Part shown: piece after piece, positions 53,621 through 62,516 of the stretch
Position numbering within the stretch: position 1 is the stretch's first letter
How the letters are laid out: each line of letters starts with the position of its first letter
Assembly: GCF_001676725.1 (NCBI RefSeq)
Contig: NZ_CP016172.1
Span: forward strand, 5,456,001-5,520,000
Direction: 5' to 3'
Length of the DNA: 64,000 nt
Origin: Bordetella flabilis
GTDB taxonomy: Bacteria > Pseudomonadota > Gammaproteobacteria > Burkholderiales > Burkholderiaceae_B
Program-made: the position numbers and the translations under genes
The notes under the pieces: model-generated
What the model was told of the DNA's origin: nothing
Seen by the model: only the letters and a program-made list of their open reading frames with translations
Databases searched by the model: none

Positions 53621-54082
53621 ATGCATACTCGACCATCGGCCATGTATTCCCTGCGGCTGGTCGCCGCCATCGGCCTGGCATTCGCCGCGCCGGCCTGCCT
53701 GGCCGCGCGCCCGGTGACCACGCCCTGCCCCAGCAGCCTGCAGATCAGGCAGGTGCCGACCGACACCCCCAGCGGCTGGACCGTCATGCCGGATCCGCGG
53801 CGCGAGCCCGACCACCGCTTGCAGGCCATTACCTTCTTTTCCGGCGAGCCGGCCAACATGGTGGCACTGGCGCCGGACACCGAGAAGCGCTCCACCCGCG
53901 GCTATGCGTCGTCCTGGCACTTCCAGCCGGGCGAGGCAGGCTACTGGATCGGCTGCAACTACACCGACACCAACCTGCTCGCGGTGCGCAAGCTGGCGGA
54001 CAACATCAGCCAGTGCGACATGATGCAATATTTCGCCGACCGCCGACGCCCCGGCGGCGCGGTCGAAGTGGTGTGCTATTGA
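53621..54082 (+). CDS. Small secreted protein, STY0301-like
   Basis: The 153-residue product has an N-terminal signal peptide (SLRLVAAIGLAFAAPACLA, residues 10-28) and a mature domain with four Cys: PCPSSLQI near 36, CNYTDTNLL near 111, SQCDMMQ near 131 and a C-terminal VVCY. The pattern CPS ... LQAITFFSGEPANMVALAPD ... W ... YWIGCNYTDTNLLAVRKLADNISQC resembles the STY0301 family, whose function is unknown. The paired Cys probably form disulfides in the periplasm. An in-frame ATG at 53642 is an alternative start. It sits between the HIT and ung genes. Confidence 0.7.
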   Translation: MHTRPSAMYSLRLVAAIGLAFAAPACLAARPVTTPCPSSLQIRQVPTDTPSGWTVMPDPRREPDHRLQAITFFSGEPANMVALAPDTEKRSTRGYASSWHFQPGEAGYWIGCNYTDTNLLAVRKLADNISQCDMMQYFADRRRPGGAVEVVCY

Positions 54083-54181
54083 AGGGATGTGCTACTGAAG
54101 CGGCGTGCCATTGAAACGGTGCGCCACCGATCCGCCCCTCCGCCAGTGCGCCCCGTCTTGCGCAGGCCTGTCCCATTCACC

Positions 54182-54964
54182 ATGCCGTCAACCATGCCTC
54201 TTGCGCTTCCCGCGAACAATTGCCTGTCCACCCCGCTTGCCGAACTCGCGAACCGCCTGCCGCCAGCCTGGTCGGCGGCCCTGCGCGAACCTTCCTGCGC
54301 GCGCGCGCTGGCCGACATCTGCGCCCACGTCGACCAGCGGGTCGGTGCCGGCGTCACGGTCTATCCCCACGCGCCCTTCCGCGCGCTCGAGATGCTGGCG
54401 CCCCAGGACGTACGCGTCGTCATCCTGGGCCAGGACCCTTACCATGGCCCGGGCCAGGCCCAGGGCCTGGCATTCTCGGTGCCGGACGACTGCAAGCGTC
54501 CGCCCAGCCTGCGCAATATCTTCAAGGAGATCGCCGCCGAGTACCCCGAGCTCGGCGTCCCCGCCGGCAATGACCTGACCCCCTGGGTGCGCCAGGGCGT
54601 GCTGCTGCTGAATACGTCTCTTACGGTGGAGGACGGCCAGCCGGCGTCGCACGCGCGGCGCGGATGGGAAGTCGTCACCGACGCCTTGATCGGACTGGCC
54701 GCGCGCCAGCCCCAGCCCAAGGTCTTCATGTTGTGGGGCGCCCACGCGCAATCGAAACGCACCCTGTTGCCGGACAACGACACGACGCTCGTGCTGATGG
54801 CCAACCATCCTTCGCCGCTGTCCGCGTCCCGGCCGCCCGTGCCCTTCCTGGGCTGCGGCCATTTCCGACAGGCCAACGACTGGCTGCTTGCGCATGGGCA
54901 AAACGTTGTCGATTGGGGTTTGCCCGATAAAAAGCTGGCGCAACAGGGCGAATTCAGGTTATGA
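54182..54964 (+). CDS. ung: Uracil-DNA glycosylase
   Basis: Ung removes uracil from DNA at the start of base-excision repair. The 260-residue family-1 enzyme has the water-activating motif VVILGQDPYHGPGQAQGLAFSVP with Asp85, LLLNTSLTVEDGQPASHARRGWEVVTD, VFMLWGAHAQSK and the DNA-intercalation loop NHPSPLSASRP (His209 to Ser214). The length is a little above average because of an N-terminal extension. ATGs at 54182 and 54194 are both possible; the earlier is given. The frame continues upstream to 54089 but that part is Arg-rich and unlike Ung. Confidence 0.95.
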   Translation: MPSTMPLALPANNCLSTPLAELANRLPPAWSAALREPSCARALADICAHVDQRVGAGVTVYPHAPFRALEMLAPQDVRVVILGQDPYHGPGQAQGLAFSVPDDCKRPPSLRNIFKEIAAEYPELGVPAGNDLTPWVRQGVLLLNTSLTVEDGQPASHARRGWEVVTDALIGLAARQPQPKVFMLWGAHAQSKRTLLPDNDTTLVLMANHPSPLSASRPPVPFLGCGHFRQANDWLLAHGQNVVDWGLPDKKLAQQGEFRL

Positions 54965-55270
54965 TTTGCGCGCTGCACAAAAAAGATCGGCATTTTCCGC
55001 ATTGCTAGTCCGCCGCCAGTTCCCTGGCGGCCTCCAAGTAAGTCACGGTGTTGTCGCAGCCGCAGCCGGGTAAAACAAAGCCCCGGCCCATGTCGGTCTT
55101 CATCGCTTCCTGACCCCTTTCCTTTCGCCAGCATCCCGCCTTCGGGGATGCGACACGCGCATGGTTGATCCGGTCGGCGTCGATGCTCCATCAACCATCG
55201 CCTGGATCCGGCCCCTTCCATTTTTGGCCCGACCTCGCACACGTGCCGTTTTTCGCGGCAAGGGCAAGTC
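54965..55270 (+). other. Long leader of the helicase gene with two hairpins
   Basis: These 306 bases lie before the RhlE-like helicase gene. They include a 7-bp stem hairpin (55131-55137 with 55145-55151) and a 9-bp inverted repeat ATGGTTGAT/ATCAACCAT (55161-55169 with 55190-55198). Neither is followed by a T-run, so they are not clear terminators of ung. Long structured leaders are common for RNA helicase and cold-shock genes. No coding frame with a ribosome site is present. Confidence 0.45.
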
Positions 55271-56893
55271 ATGTCTTTCGAATCCCTGGGTCTTACGCCC
55301 ACGCTGTTGTCCGCCATCCAAGAAGCGGGTTTCAGCACCCCCACCTCCGTACAAGCCGCCGCCATTCCGCAAGCCCTGGCCGGACAGGACCTGATGGTCT
55401 CGTCCCAGACCGGCAGCGGCAAGACGGCCGCCTTCATGCTGCCCGCGCTGAACCGCATCGCCCAGATGCCGGCCAACAAGGGTACCGGCGTGCAGGTGCT
55501 GGTGCTTACGCCGACGCGCGAACTGGCCCTGCAGGTCAACGACGCCACGCGCCTGTACGGCAAGAACCTGCGTGACCTGCGCACGGCGACCGTCGTCGGC
55601 GGCATGCCCTATGGTGCGCAGTTGAAGGCGCTTTCGCGCCGCGTCGACGTGGTCGTCGCCACGCCCGGCCGCCTCATCGACCACCTGCAATCGGGCCGCG
55701 TCAAACTGAACACCGTGCACACGCTGGTGCTAGACGAAGCCGACCGCATGCTGGACATGGGCTTCATCGAAGACATCGAGACCATCGTCGGGCGCCTGCC
55801 CGCCGAACGCCAGACGCTGCTGTTTTCCGCCACTTTGGACGGCACGGTGGCCAAGCTGGCCGCCAAGATGATGCGTGATCCGCAGCGCATCGAGATCGCC
55901 GGCCAGAAGCAGCAACACGCGAACATCACGCAAAGCCTGCTGTACGCCGACGACGCCGCGCACAAGATGCAGCTGCTCGACCACGTGCTGCGCGACGCGA
56001 AGCTGGACCAGGCCATCGTCTTCACGTCGACCAAGCGCGGCGCGGACGACCTGGCCGACCGCCTGACCGACCAGGGCTTCTCGGCGGCGGCGCTGCATGG
56101 CGACATGAACCAGCGCCAGCGCACCCGCACCCTGGGCCTGCTGCAACGCGGCCAACTGCGCGTGCTGGTGGCCACCGACGTGGCGGCGCGCGGTATCGAC
56201 GTGCAGGGCATCAGCCATGCTGTGAACTTCGACCTGCCGATGCAGGCCGAGGACTACGTGCACCGCATCGGCCGCACCGGCCGCGCGGGGCGTGACGGCC
56301 TGGCCTTCACGCTGGCCACGCACGCGGAACGCCACAAGGTGCGCCGCATCGAGCATTTCATCGGCCAGACGCTGACGCCGCAAGTCATCGCCGGACTGGA
56401 ACCCAAGCGCACGGCGCGTCCCGCTTTCGAGCGCGGCAGCAAGCCGGGCTACGGCGCCAAGCCCGGATTCGGTGGCAAGCCGGGCTACGGCGCCAAGCGG
56501 CCGTATAGCCGCGATGCGCGCCCCGCGTTCGGCGCACGTCCGTTCGAGGACCGCTTGCGCGACGGCGCTGCCGCCCAGCAGCGCGAGTTCACCGGCGACC
56601 GTCCGGCGCGTACCGAAGGCAGCTTCCGCCCGGCGGACCGCGCACCGCGTCCGGAAGGCGGTTTCCGTCACGGCGACCGTCCGCACCGCCCCGAGGGCGG
56701 CTTCCGTCCCGGCCGCACAGAAGGTGCGATCCGGGCCGAAAAAGCGGCTCGCGAAGGCGGCGCGCGTACCGACCGTACGTCGGCCCGCCCGTCCGAAGGC
56801 CATGCCCGTCCGGCCGGCAAGCCGGCTTTCGACAAGCGCATGAGTGGCGCGGGCAAGAGCTTCAAGCCCGCCTACGAGGGCCGCCGCGACTAA
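55271..56893 (+). CDS. rhlE: DEAD-box RNA helicase, RhlE type
   Basis: The 540-residue product unwinds RNA, mainly in ribosome assembly and RNA decay. The two RecA-like domains span about residues 1-370 with Q motif FSTPTSVQAAAIPQ, motif I SSQTGSGKT (44-52), DEAD at 155-158, SAT at 186-188, and HRIGRTGR at 331-338. The remaining 160 residues are a low-complexity tail: first KPGYGAKPGFGGKPGYGAK repeats, then repeated RPEGGF and RPAR units rich in Arg and Gly. This RGG-like tail probably binds RNA. No canonical zinc or RBD domain follows, so it is RhlE-like rather than DbpA- or CsdA-like. Confidence 0.93.
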   Translation: MSFESLGLTPTLLSAIQEAGFSTPTSVQAAAIPQALAGQDLMVSSQTGSGKTAAFMLPALNRIAQMPANKGTGVQVLVLTPTRELALQVNDATRLYGKNLRDLRTATVVGGMPYGAQLKALSRRVDVVVATPGRLIDHLQSGRVKLNTVHTLVLDEADRMLDMGFIEDIETIVGRLPAERQTLLFSATLDGTVAKLAAKMMRDPQRIEIAGQKQQHANITQSLLYADDAAHKMQLLDHVLRDAKLDQAIVFTSTKRGADDLADRLTDQGFSAAALHGDMNQRQRTRTLGLLQRGQLRVLVATDVAARGIDVQGISHAVNFDLPMQAEDYVHRIGRTGRAGRDGLAFTLATHAERHKVRRIEHFIGQTLTPQVIAGLEPKRTARPAFERGSKPGYGAKPGFGGKPGYGAKRPYSRDARPAFGARPFEDRLRDGAAAQQREFTGDRPARTEGSFRPADRAPRPEGGFRHGDRPHRPEGGFRPGRTEGAIRAEKAAREGGARTDRTSARPSEGHARPAGKPAFDKRMSGAGKSFKPAYEGRRD

Positions 56894-56940
56894 GGCGTTC
56901 GTGCACACGCCGGGCGCAAGCGCCGGCGCCTCTTGAGGTA

Positions 56941-56963
56941 GCGAGCCGGTTCAACCGGCTCGC
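56941..56963. terminator. Palindrome after rhlE, possible terminator
   Basis: GCGAGCCGGTT and AACCGGCTCGC form a perfect 11-bp palindrome around a single base, so the RNA would fold with a three-base loop. It lies 48 bases after the rhlE stop. No T-run follows, so it may be a termination aid, an RNA 3'-end stabiliser or a REP-like repeat. Confidence 0.5.
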
Positions 56964-57111
56964 AGTGCATTCGGGACCACGTTTTCCATAAAGAAGCATT
57001 CGATCCAAAGGTAGGCGCTGCGGCGGCGCGCTCCGCGCGAGCGCCGAGCCAACCGGCATGCGGACCGATTTCCTGAAACAATATCGGTCCGCCCTTCCAC
57101 CCGTCCGCTTC

Positions 57112-58287
57112 ATGCCTGAGCCTTTTCCCTCCCTCGATAGCGCGGCCCGCGAGCACGCCGGGCGCATGGCCGCATACCTGCGCGGCGCCATCGCGCAGGC
57201 CGGCGGCTGGCTGTCCTTCGATCAATGGATGGCAGAGGCGCTGTACGCGCCGGGCCTGGGCTACTACGCCGCGGGCAGCGCCAAGCTGGCGGAAAGCAGC
57301 GGCGCGGCGCTCGAAGCGCCCGAGGGGGACTTCGTCACCGCCCCGGAGCTGACGCCGCTGTTCGGCCAAACGCTGGCGGCACAGGCCGCCCAGGTGCTGC
57401 GGCAGACCAGCACGCGCGACATCCTGGAATTCGGCGCGGGAACCGGTGCGCTGGCCGAACAGGTCATGGCCGCCCTGGACGACGAGGGCCTGGAGGCACG
57501 GTATTACATCGTCGAAGTGTCGGCCGACCTGCGCCAGCGGCAGCGCCAACGCCTGGCACCGCTGGAAGGGCGGGTGACGTGGCTGGACGCGCTGCCGGCG
57601 GCCTTCGAGGGCTGCGTGCTGGCCAACGAGGTGCTGGACGCCATGCCCGTGCAGTTGTTCCGCTGGGACGACGACGGCACCCTGCTGGAACGCGGCGTGG
57701 TGGCGGACGCGAATGCGGGCTTTTCGTGGGCCGACAGAGCGGCGTCCGCGCCCTTGTCGCGCGCCATGGGCGCGCGCATGCCGCCCCTGCCCGGCTATGT
57801 GTCCGAGGTAAATCTGCAAGCCGAGGCCTGGGTGCGCGGCATGGGGCAATGGTTGCGACGCGGCGCGGCCCTGCTGATCGATTACGGCTTTCCGCGGCAC
57901 GAGTATTACCACCCGCAGCGCGCCCACGGCACGCTGATGTGCCACCTGCGGCATCACGCGCACGCCGATCCCTTCCTGGCGCCGGGTTTGCAGGACATCA
58001 CCGCGCATGTCGACTTCACCGCCATGGCGGACGCCGCGCTCGAAGGCGGCCTGGATGTCCTGGGTTACACGTCGCAGGCGCGCTTCCTGATGAATGCCGG
58101 CTTGATGGCGCGCATGGGGACGCTGGATCCGACCGACGTGGCGCGGTACGCCCGTACCGCCGCGCCGGTGCAGAAGCTGTTGTCGGAAGCCGAAATGGGG
58201 GAATTGTTCAAGGTGCTGGCGGTGGGCCGCGAACTGGACACGCCGCTGCTGGGTTTCACGCGCGGCGACCGGCGCGGCATGCTCTAG
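57112..58287 (+). CDS. SAM-dependent methyltransferase, MidA/NDUFAF7 family
   Basis: The roughly 391-residue product belongs to the DUF185 family; its mitochondrial member NDUFAF7 methylates an arginine during complex I assembly, while the bacterial role is less clear. Signs are GGWLSFDQWMAEALYAPGLGYYAAGSAKL, GDFVTAPELTPLFGQTLA, the SAM loop DILEFGAGTGALAEQVMAAL, ANEVLDAMPVQLFRW, LLIDYGFPRHEYYHPQRAHGTLMCHLRHHAHADPFLAPGLQDITAHVDF and a C-terminal region ending HRGDRRGML-like. The start is put at the ATG of MPEPFPSLDS; the ATG at 57058 would add 18 residues. It converges on cca. Confidence 0.88.
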   Translation: MPEPFPSLDSAAREHAGRMAAYLRGAIAQAGGWLSFDQWMAEALYAPGLGYYAAGSAKLAESSGAALEAPEGDFVTAPELTPLFGQTLAAQAAQVLRQTSTRDILEFGAGTGALAEQVMAALDDEGLEARYYIVEVSADLRQRQRQRLAPLEGRVTWLDALPAAFEGCVLANEVLDAMPVQLFRWDDDGTLLERGVVADANAGFSWADRAASAPLSRAMGARMPPLPGYVSEVNLQAEAWVRGMGQWLRRGAALLIDYGFPRHEYYHPQRAHGTLMCHLRHHAHADPFLAPGLQDITAHVDFTAMADAALEGGLDVLGYTSQARFLMNAGLMARMGTLDPTDVARYARTAAPVQKLLSEAEMGELFKVLAVGRELDTPLLGFTRGDRRGML

Positions 58288-58300
58288 GCGCCTGTTCGCG

Positions 58301-59434
58301 CTAGCGGCTGTCTCGACCGAAAGAAGCCTCGCCTTCCTGCAGGACCGCCAGCCGCGCCTCCCGCAGTGCCTGCTTGATGCGCTCCGGCTTGCCCTGGCAT
58401 TGCCGCGCAATGGCCCCGGCGTCTATCCCGCGTACCGCCCGCACCGCAGCCTGCCACGACGCCAGGTCCAGCGCACGCCGTACCCGGGCAGCGGCCAGCA
58501 AGTCCATGAAACGCTCGGGCTTGCGCATGGCGTCGCAGCGCTCCATCAGCGCCAACCGCTCAGCCGCCCGGTCGGCACCGCCGGATGCCCGATCCAGCCG
58601 CGCCAGGGCATCCAGCATCGAGGGCAGCAGGCGCGCATAGTCGGCGCAGTCGGCAGGCACGCGCAGGCGTGCGGAGAGTTCGTCGCGCTGCGGCGTCTTG
58701 CGGCACATCAGCGCATAGCGGCAAGGCAAGGACAGGGCCGCGCGCGCGCCGCGATCCAGGTCCACGGCGATGTCCGGATCCGCGACCAGGCCCGGCAAAA
58801 TGCGCGGCAACGCGTCGGCCTGCGCGAGCACCTGCAGCATGCGCGACGGCGTGTCGGCCATGAGGCCGCGCGACAGCTCCTTCCACACGCGCTCGGGGAC
58901 CAGCGCGTCGACCTCGCCGTCGGCCACCATCGCGCGGCACAGCGCCAGCGTTTCCGGCGCGACGGTGAAGTCCGCAAAACGGGCGGCGAAGCGCGCCAGG
59001 CGCAGGATGCGTACGGGGTCCTCCACGAAGGCCTCGCCGGCGTGGCGCAGCACGCGCGCGCGCAGGTCTCGCACGCCGCCCAGGGGATCGATGAGCGTAC
59101 CGTCGGTGTCGCGGGCAATGGCGTTGATGGTCAGGTCGCGCCGCTTCAGGTCGTCTTCCAGGCTGACATCGCTGCCGGTGTGGAAGGTAAAGCCCTTGTA
59201 GCCCCGGCCCGATTTCCGCTCGGTGCGCGCCAGCGCGTACTCCTCCCGCGTCTGCGGATGCAGGAACACGGGGAAATCCCCGCCCACGGGCAGAAAGCCG
59301 CGGCTGGACATCAGTTCCGGCGTGGCGCCCACGACGACCCAGTCGCGGTCGCCCGCGGGCAGGCCGAGCAGCTCGTCGCGCACGGCGCCGCCCACGATAT
59401 AGGCTCGCAAGCCCTGTATGGCCGGATCGCTCAC
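58301..59434 (-). CDS. cca: CCA-adding tRNA nucleotidyltransferase
   Basis: The enzyme adds or repairs the 3' CCA end of tRNAs without a template. The 377-residue product has [30 protein letters not shown] with the nucleotidyl-transferase GGAVRD, then the catalytic [54 protein letters not shown] and [13 protein letters not shown]. The HD domain present in the longest gamma-proteobacterial Cca is missing, as is common here. The start is a GTG at 59434 that overlaps the stop of the lytic transglycosylase gene (GTGA), so translation is coupled to the gene upstream. Confidence 0.95.
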   Translation of the reverse strand: MSDPAIQGLRAYIVGGAVRDELLGLPAGDRDWVVVGATPELMSSRGFLPVGGDFPVFLHPQTREEYALARTERKSGRGYKGFTFHTGSDVSLEDDLKRRDLTINAIARDTDGTLIDPLGGVRDLRARVLRHAGEAFVEDPVRILRLARFAARFADFTVAPETLALCRAMVADGEVDALVPERVWKELSRGLMADTPSRMLQVLAQADALPRILPGLVADPDIAVDLDRGARAALSLPCRYALMCRKTPQRDELSARLRVPADCADYARLLPSMLDALARLDRASGGADRAAERLALMERCDAMRKPERFMDLLAAARVRRALDLASWQAAVRAVRGIDAGAIARQCQGKPERIKQALREARLAVLQEGEASFGRDSR

Positions 59435-61575
59435 GGCAAGTCCACGCGCTCCGCGGGCTCGGGCGAGATCCGGCCCAGCCGCTGCTTGAGGGATTGCGGC
59501 TGCCCGGAGAACAGCGCGGCGTAGTAGGTGGCGTTGGCCATCACGTTCTTGACGTAGATCCGTGTTTCCGTGAAAGGAATGGTCTCGGCGAAGATGGCGC
59601 CTTCCACGGGATGGGTCAAGGCCGCGCGCCAGCGGACGGGCCGGCGCGGTCCGGCGTTGTAGCCCGCGCTGGCCAGCACCTGCGATCCGCCCAGGTCCTG
59701 CAGGACCATGCTGAGATAGGACGTGCCCAGCAGGGTATTGGTATCGAAATCGTTGACCTGCGCCGGCGTGAAGTTGGACAGCCCGATCTTGCCCGCGACC
59801 CATTTGGCCGTGGCGGGCATAAGTTGCATCAGGCCCGACGCGCCGACCGAGGAACGCGCGTCCATGATGAAACGGGATTCCTGGCGGATCAGGCCGTAGA
59901 CCCAGGCGGGATCCAGGGCGATCTGGTTCGCCTTGGCGGTGACGCGGCCCTCGAAGGGCGCGATATAGCGCTGGGTGAAGTCGAATTGCTTTTCGGTGCG
60001 ATCGGAGGTGTTCACCACCCGGTCGTAGATATTCTCCCGGCGCGCCATTTCGGCCGCGGCCAGCAACTGGCGGTCGTCCATGCCGCGCAGCGCGAAATTC
60101 CATTCCGGCACCGCGTCGCCACGCCAGCCCAGGCGGAACAAGGCGATCGCGCGCTGCAGGCCCGTGTTGGCGCGCGCCCGCGCCAGTTCCTGGGCGGTCA
60201 CCGGCGTGGCGCGCGGCGGCAGCGTGATCGGGCGTCCCAGTTCCTCGGCCGCCAACTGACCGTAGAAGTTGAACTTGCCGGCGATGCGCTCATACTCGTG
60301 CTGCGCCCGCTCGTGCTGGCCGGAGGCGGCGAACCCGCGCGCGCGCCAGTAGATCCAGGCCGGCTCTTCGCGCGCCTCGGCGGACATGGCGTCGATGGAC
60401 GCGATCACCCATTTCCAGTCGATGCGCGCCTGCCGCAGCGCGGCGCGGACTTTCCATTCCTCGTTGTACTGCGTCAGGCGGATGTGGCCCGCTTCCACGT
60501 ACCAGTCGTGCGCGCGCGGGTCCAGATTCAGGACGGCAACGAGCGCGAATTGCGCGCGGACCCAGGCCATATCCTGCCGCGGCAGGCTGCCGGCCCATTC
60601 GCGCCGCACATAGGCGTCGCCCACATCCAGGTCCTTGCGCGCCAGGCGTGCCAGGGCGATGGTGGCCAACTCGGTTTCGGCCTGCGTGCGGGGCGGACGC
60701 GGCTGCCTGACCAGCCATTTCATGGGGTCCTGGATCAGGCTATCGAAGGCCTTCTGTTGCGCGGGCGCGAACAGATAGCCGGCATACCTGCGCGCATCGG
60801 TCAGCTTGTTGTCTTCGATGGCGTCGCGCAATTCGGGCTGCAGATCCTTCCAGCCCAGCACGTGGTCGGCGACGAGCTGGTCGTACAGCGACCAGCACCA
60901 GGCGCCCGGTGCGAAGGCGCGCTTGGCTTCGGCGGCAGTGACCTTCCTGCCGGACAGGTGGCGCGCCTCGAGCACCGCGCAGTCGGTCTGCGCATTGCCG
61001 TTCTTGACGGGCGCCAGCCGCAGGACCGTATCGGAATCGCCGGACCGCGCGGCCGAGAGCAGCCAGTCGGCACGCAGCTTGTCCGCCAGGTAGGCGTCGC
61101 TATTGTGCTCGATGAAACGCTGCATCTGCGCCACGGGCCACTGCGCGCGCGGGGAATTCCAGACCTGGTAGCGCAGCAGCCAGTATTCGGGATACATCCC
61201 CAGGACGTCGTCCTGGGCCTGCGGGACGGTGACCGCCAGGGCCGACCACTGCTTGCGCATCATGGCCTGGCGGGCGCTCAGCACGGCTTGCCGGGCGATG
61301 GACGGCGGCTGGGAGACAGGGATGGCCGGTTCGTCCGGCGGGCGGAATTCCGGCGGATCAGCCGCGATGGCGGCGGCCGGGGCGGGCGCGCCGGCGGGTT
61401 GCGAAACCGTGGCGCTGGCGGCCGGCGGATCCTGTGTCTGCGCCGCGCGCTGCTGCGCGTCGACGGGTGCGCAGGCCGACGTCAACAGGGCGAGCACGGG
61501 CACGCAACGCCACAGCAGGCGCGATCCGTCCGTGCCGGGCAATTTCTGATAACGTCCCGATTCCCCCCTACGCAT
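59431..61575 (-). CDS. slt: Soluble lytic murein transglycosylase (Slt70-like)
   Basis: The 714-residue product cleaves peptidoglycan glycan strands. It has an export signal (hydrophobic residues 19-35, [14 protein letters not shown]; the lipobox is weak, so it may be soluble), a long alpha-helical superhelix (about 90-540), and the C-terminal catalytic domain: [35 protein letters not shown] with catalytic Glu566, then [35 protein letters not shown]. The start at 61575 follows GGGGAA. It is the upstream partner of cca through a four-base overlap and diverges from the cyclo-ligase gene. Confidence 0.93.
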   Translation of the reverse strand: MRRGESGRYQKLPGTDGSRLLWRCVPVLALLTSACAPVDAQQRAAQTQDPPAASATVSQPAGAPAPAAAIAADPPEFRPPDEPAIPVSQPPSIARQAVLSARQAMMRKQWSALAVTVPQAQDDVLGMYPEYWLLRYQVWNSPRAQWPVAQMQRFIEHNSDAYLADKLRADWLLSAARSGDSDTVLRLAPVKNGNAQTDCAVLEARHLSGRKVTAAEAKRAFAPGAWCWSLYDQLVADHVLGWKDLQPELRDAIEDNKLTDARRYAGYLFAPAQQKAFDSLIQDPMKWLVRQPRPPRTQAETELATIALARLARKDLDVGDAYVRREWAGSLPRQDMAWVRAQFALVAVLNLDPRAHDWYVEAGHIRLTQYNEEWKVRAALRQARIDWKWVIASIDAMSAEAREEPAWIYWRARGFAASGQHERAQHEYERIAGKFNFYGQLAAEELGRPITLPPRATPVTAQELARARANTGLQRAIALFRLGWRGDAVPEWNFALRGMDDRQLLAAAEMARRENIYDRVVNTSDRTEKQFDFTQRYIAPFEGRVTAKANQIALDPAWVYGLIRQESRFIMDARSSVGASGLMQLMPATAKWVAGKIGLSNFTPAQVNDFDTNTLLGTSYLSMVLQDLGGSQVLASAGYNAGPRRPVRWRAALTHPVEGAIFAETIPFTETRIYVKNVMANATYYAALFSGQPQSLKQRLGRISPEPAERVDLP

Positions 61576-61601
61576 CAGTTCCCCCTTACGACTTGGACCA
61601 C

Positions 61602-62225
61602 ATGACAACGAAAAATACGCTGAAGGATAACGCAGTACCGCTGCGCGCGCGATTGCGGCAGGCCCGGGCGGCGTTGAACGAGGACCAGCGGCAACGCGGG
61701 GGGTTGCTCATGCGTGGCCGCCTGTTCACGTGGGTCGGGATGGCGCGTGACGCACAACAGCGCGCGGGCCGGCCGGTGCTGTCGGTGATCGCGGCGTATT
61801 GGCCACTGCCGGAGGAGCCGGACCTGCGGCCCCTGCTGCGGCAGTGGGCGGAAGCGGGCATTACAGTGGCGCTGCCGGCCGTGCGCGGCCCGCAGCAACC
61901 GCTCGAGTTCCGTCCGTGGATGCCGGGGGCGCCGATGCGCGAGGGGGCGTATGGCATCCAGGAGCCAGCGACGGAAGAGGCGGTGACGCCCGGGCTCATC
62001 CTGGTGCCGACCTTGGGATACACGGAAACGGCCGACCGCGTGGGCTACGGCGGGGGCTATTACGATCGTACGCTCGCAGCCCTGAAGAATGGCGGACACG
62101 CCGTCACGACGATCGGCATCGCATGGTCTTGCGGGCGGCTGGACGGTACCCATATTCCCGCGCCGCACGATGTAAGGCTGGACGCCGTGCTGACGCCGGA
62201 GGGCTGGGTGCCCAAGGCGCCCTAG
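61602..62225 (+). CDS. fau: 5-Formyltetrahydrofolate cyclo-ligase
   Basis: The enzyme converts 5-formyl-THF to methenyl-THF using ATP, recycling a folate that inhibits other enzymes. The 207-residue product has LRARLRQARAALNEDQRQRGG, IAAYWPLPEEPDLRPLLRQWAEAGITVALPAV, GAPMREGAYGIQEPA and the family signature LILVPTLGYTETADRVGYGGGYYDRTLAAL, ending HDVRLDAVLTPEGW. The start is the ATG of MTTKNTLKDN; the frame is open upstream as a shadow of slt. It diverges from slt with 26 bases between start codons, so the promoters must overlap or lie in the other gene. Confidence 0.94.
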   Translation: MTTKNTLKDNAVPLRARLRQARAALNEDQRQRGGLLMRGRLFTWVGMARDAQQRAGRPVLSVIAAYWPLPEEPDLRPLLRQWAEAGITVALPAVRGPQQPLEFRPWMPGAPMREGAYGIQEPATEEAVTPGLILVPTLGYTETADRVGYGGGYYDRTLAALKNGGHAVTTIGIAWSCGRLDGTHIPAPHDVRLDAVLTPEGWVPKAP

Positions 62226-62316
62226 CTCAAGGCGAAAGAAAAACGGAAACCGTCCGGCCGGGCGCATATTCGATCGGTCTATCGTGCCGCGCGGCGGCGG
62301 CGCACAATCGTGGTGC

Positions 62317-62340
62317 GGTGCGCATCGAATGGTGCGCACC
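62317..62340. promoter_or_regulatory. Inverted repeat upstream of the sigma-54 promoter
   Basis: GGTGCGCA and TGCGCACC are perfect 8-base inverted copies around eight bases. The site lies about 85-108 bases before the -24 element, the usual distance for the binding site of a sigma-54 activator such as NtrC, whose sites are built on TGCAC/GTGCA. The assignment to NtrC is only suggested. Confidence 0.45.
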
Positions 62341-62424
62341 ATGGTGGGTCGCGGACGCGGCGGCGCAAGCCCGGTGCATGGCTGGGCACCGTCCGGGCGA
62401 TTCCATCGTCCAGCTGTTCCATAC

Positions 62425-62441
62425 TTGGCATAGCTGTTGCT
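62425..62441 (+). promoter_or_regulatory. Sigma-54 (RpoN) -24/-12 promoter
   Basis: TTGGCATAGCTGTTGCT fits the sigma-54 consensus TTGGCACR-N4-TTGCW with one mismatch (T for C). The invariant GG (62427-62428) and GC (62439-62440) have the required spacing. Transcription would start near 62452, about 65 bases before the ATP-grasp gene. Confidence 0.7.
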
Positions 62442-62516
62442 TCTTGATGAATTGCGGGCGCGACATAGGCCCGTGGGGCCCCGGCAAGCACCGGCCCCTA
62501 CCGGAGGAGCACAAAG

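Noticed and set aside
54439-55605. 388-codon minus-strand frame across ung and the helicase leader
   Set aside because: It is antisense to ung and rhlE, both of which have complete family motifs, and shows no domain of its own.
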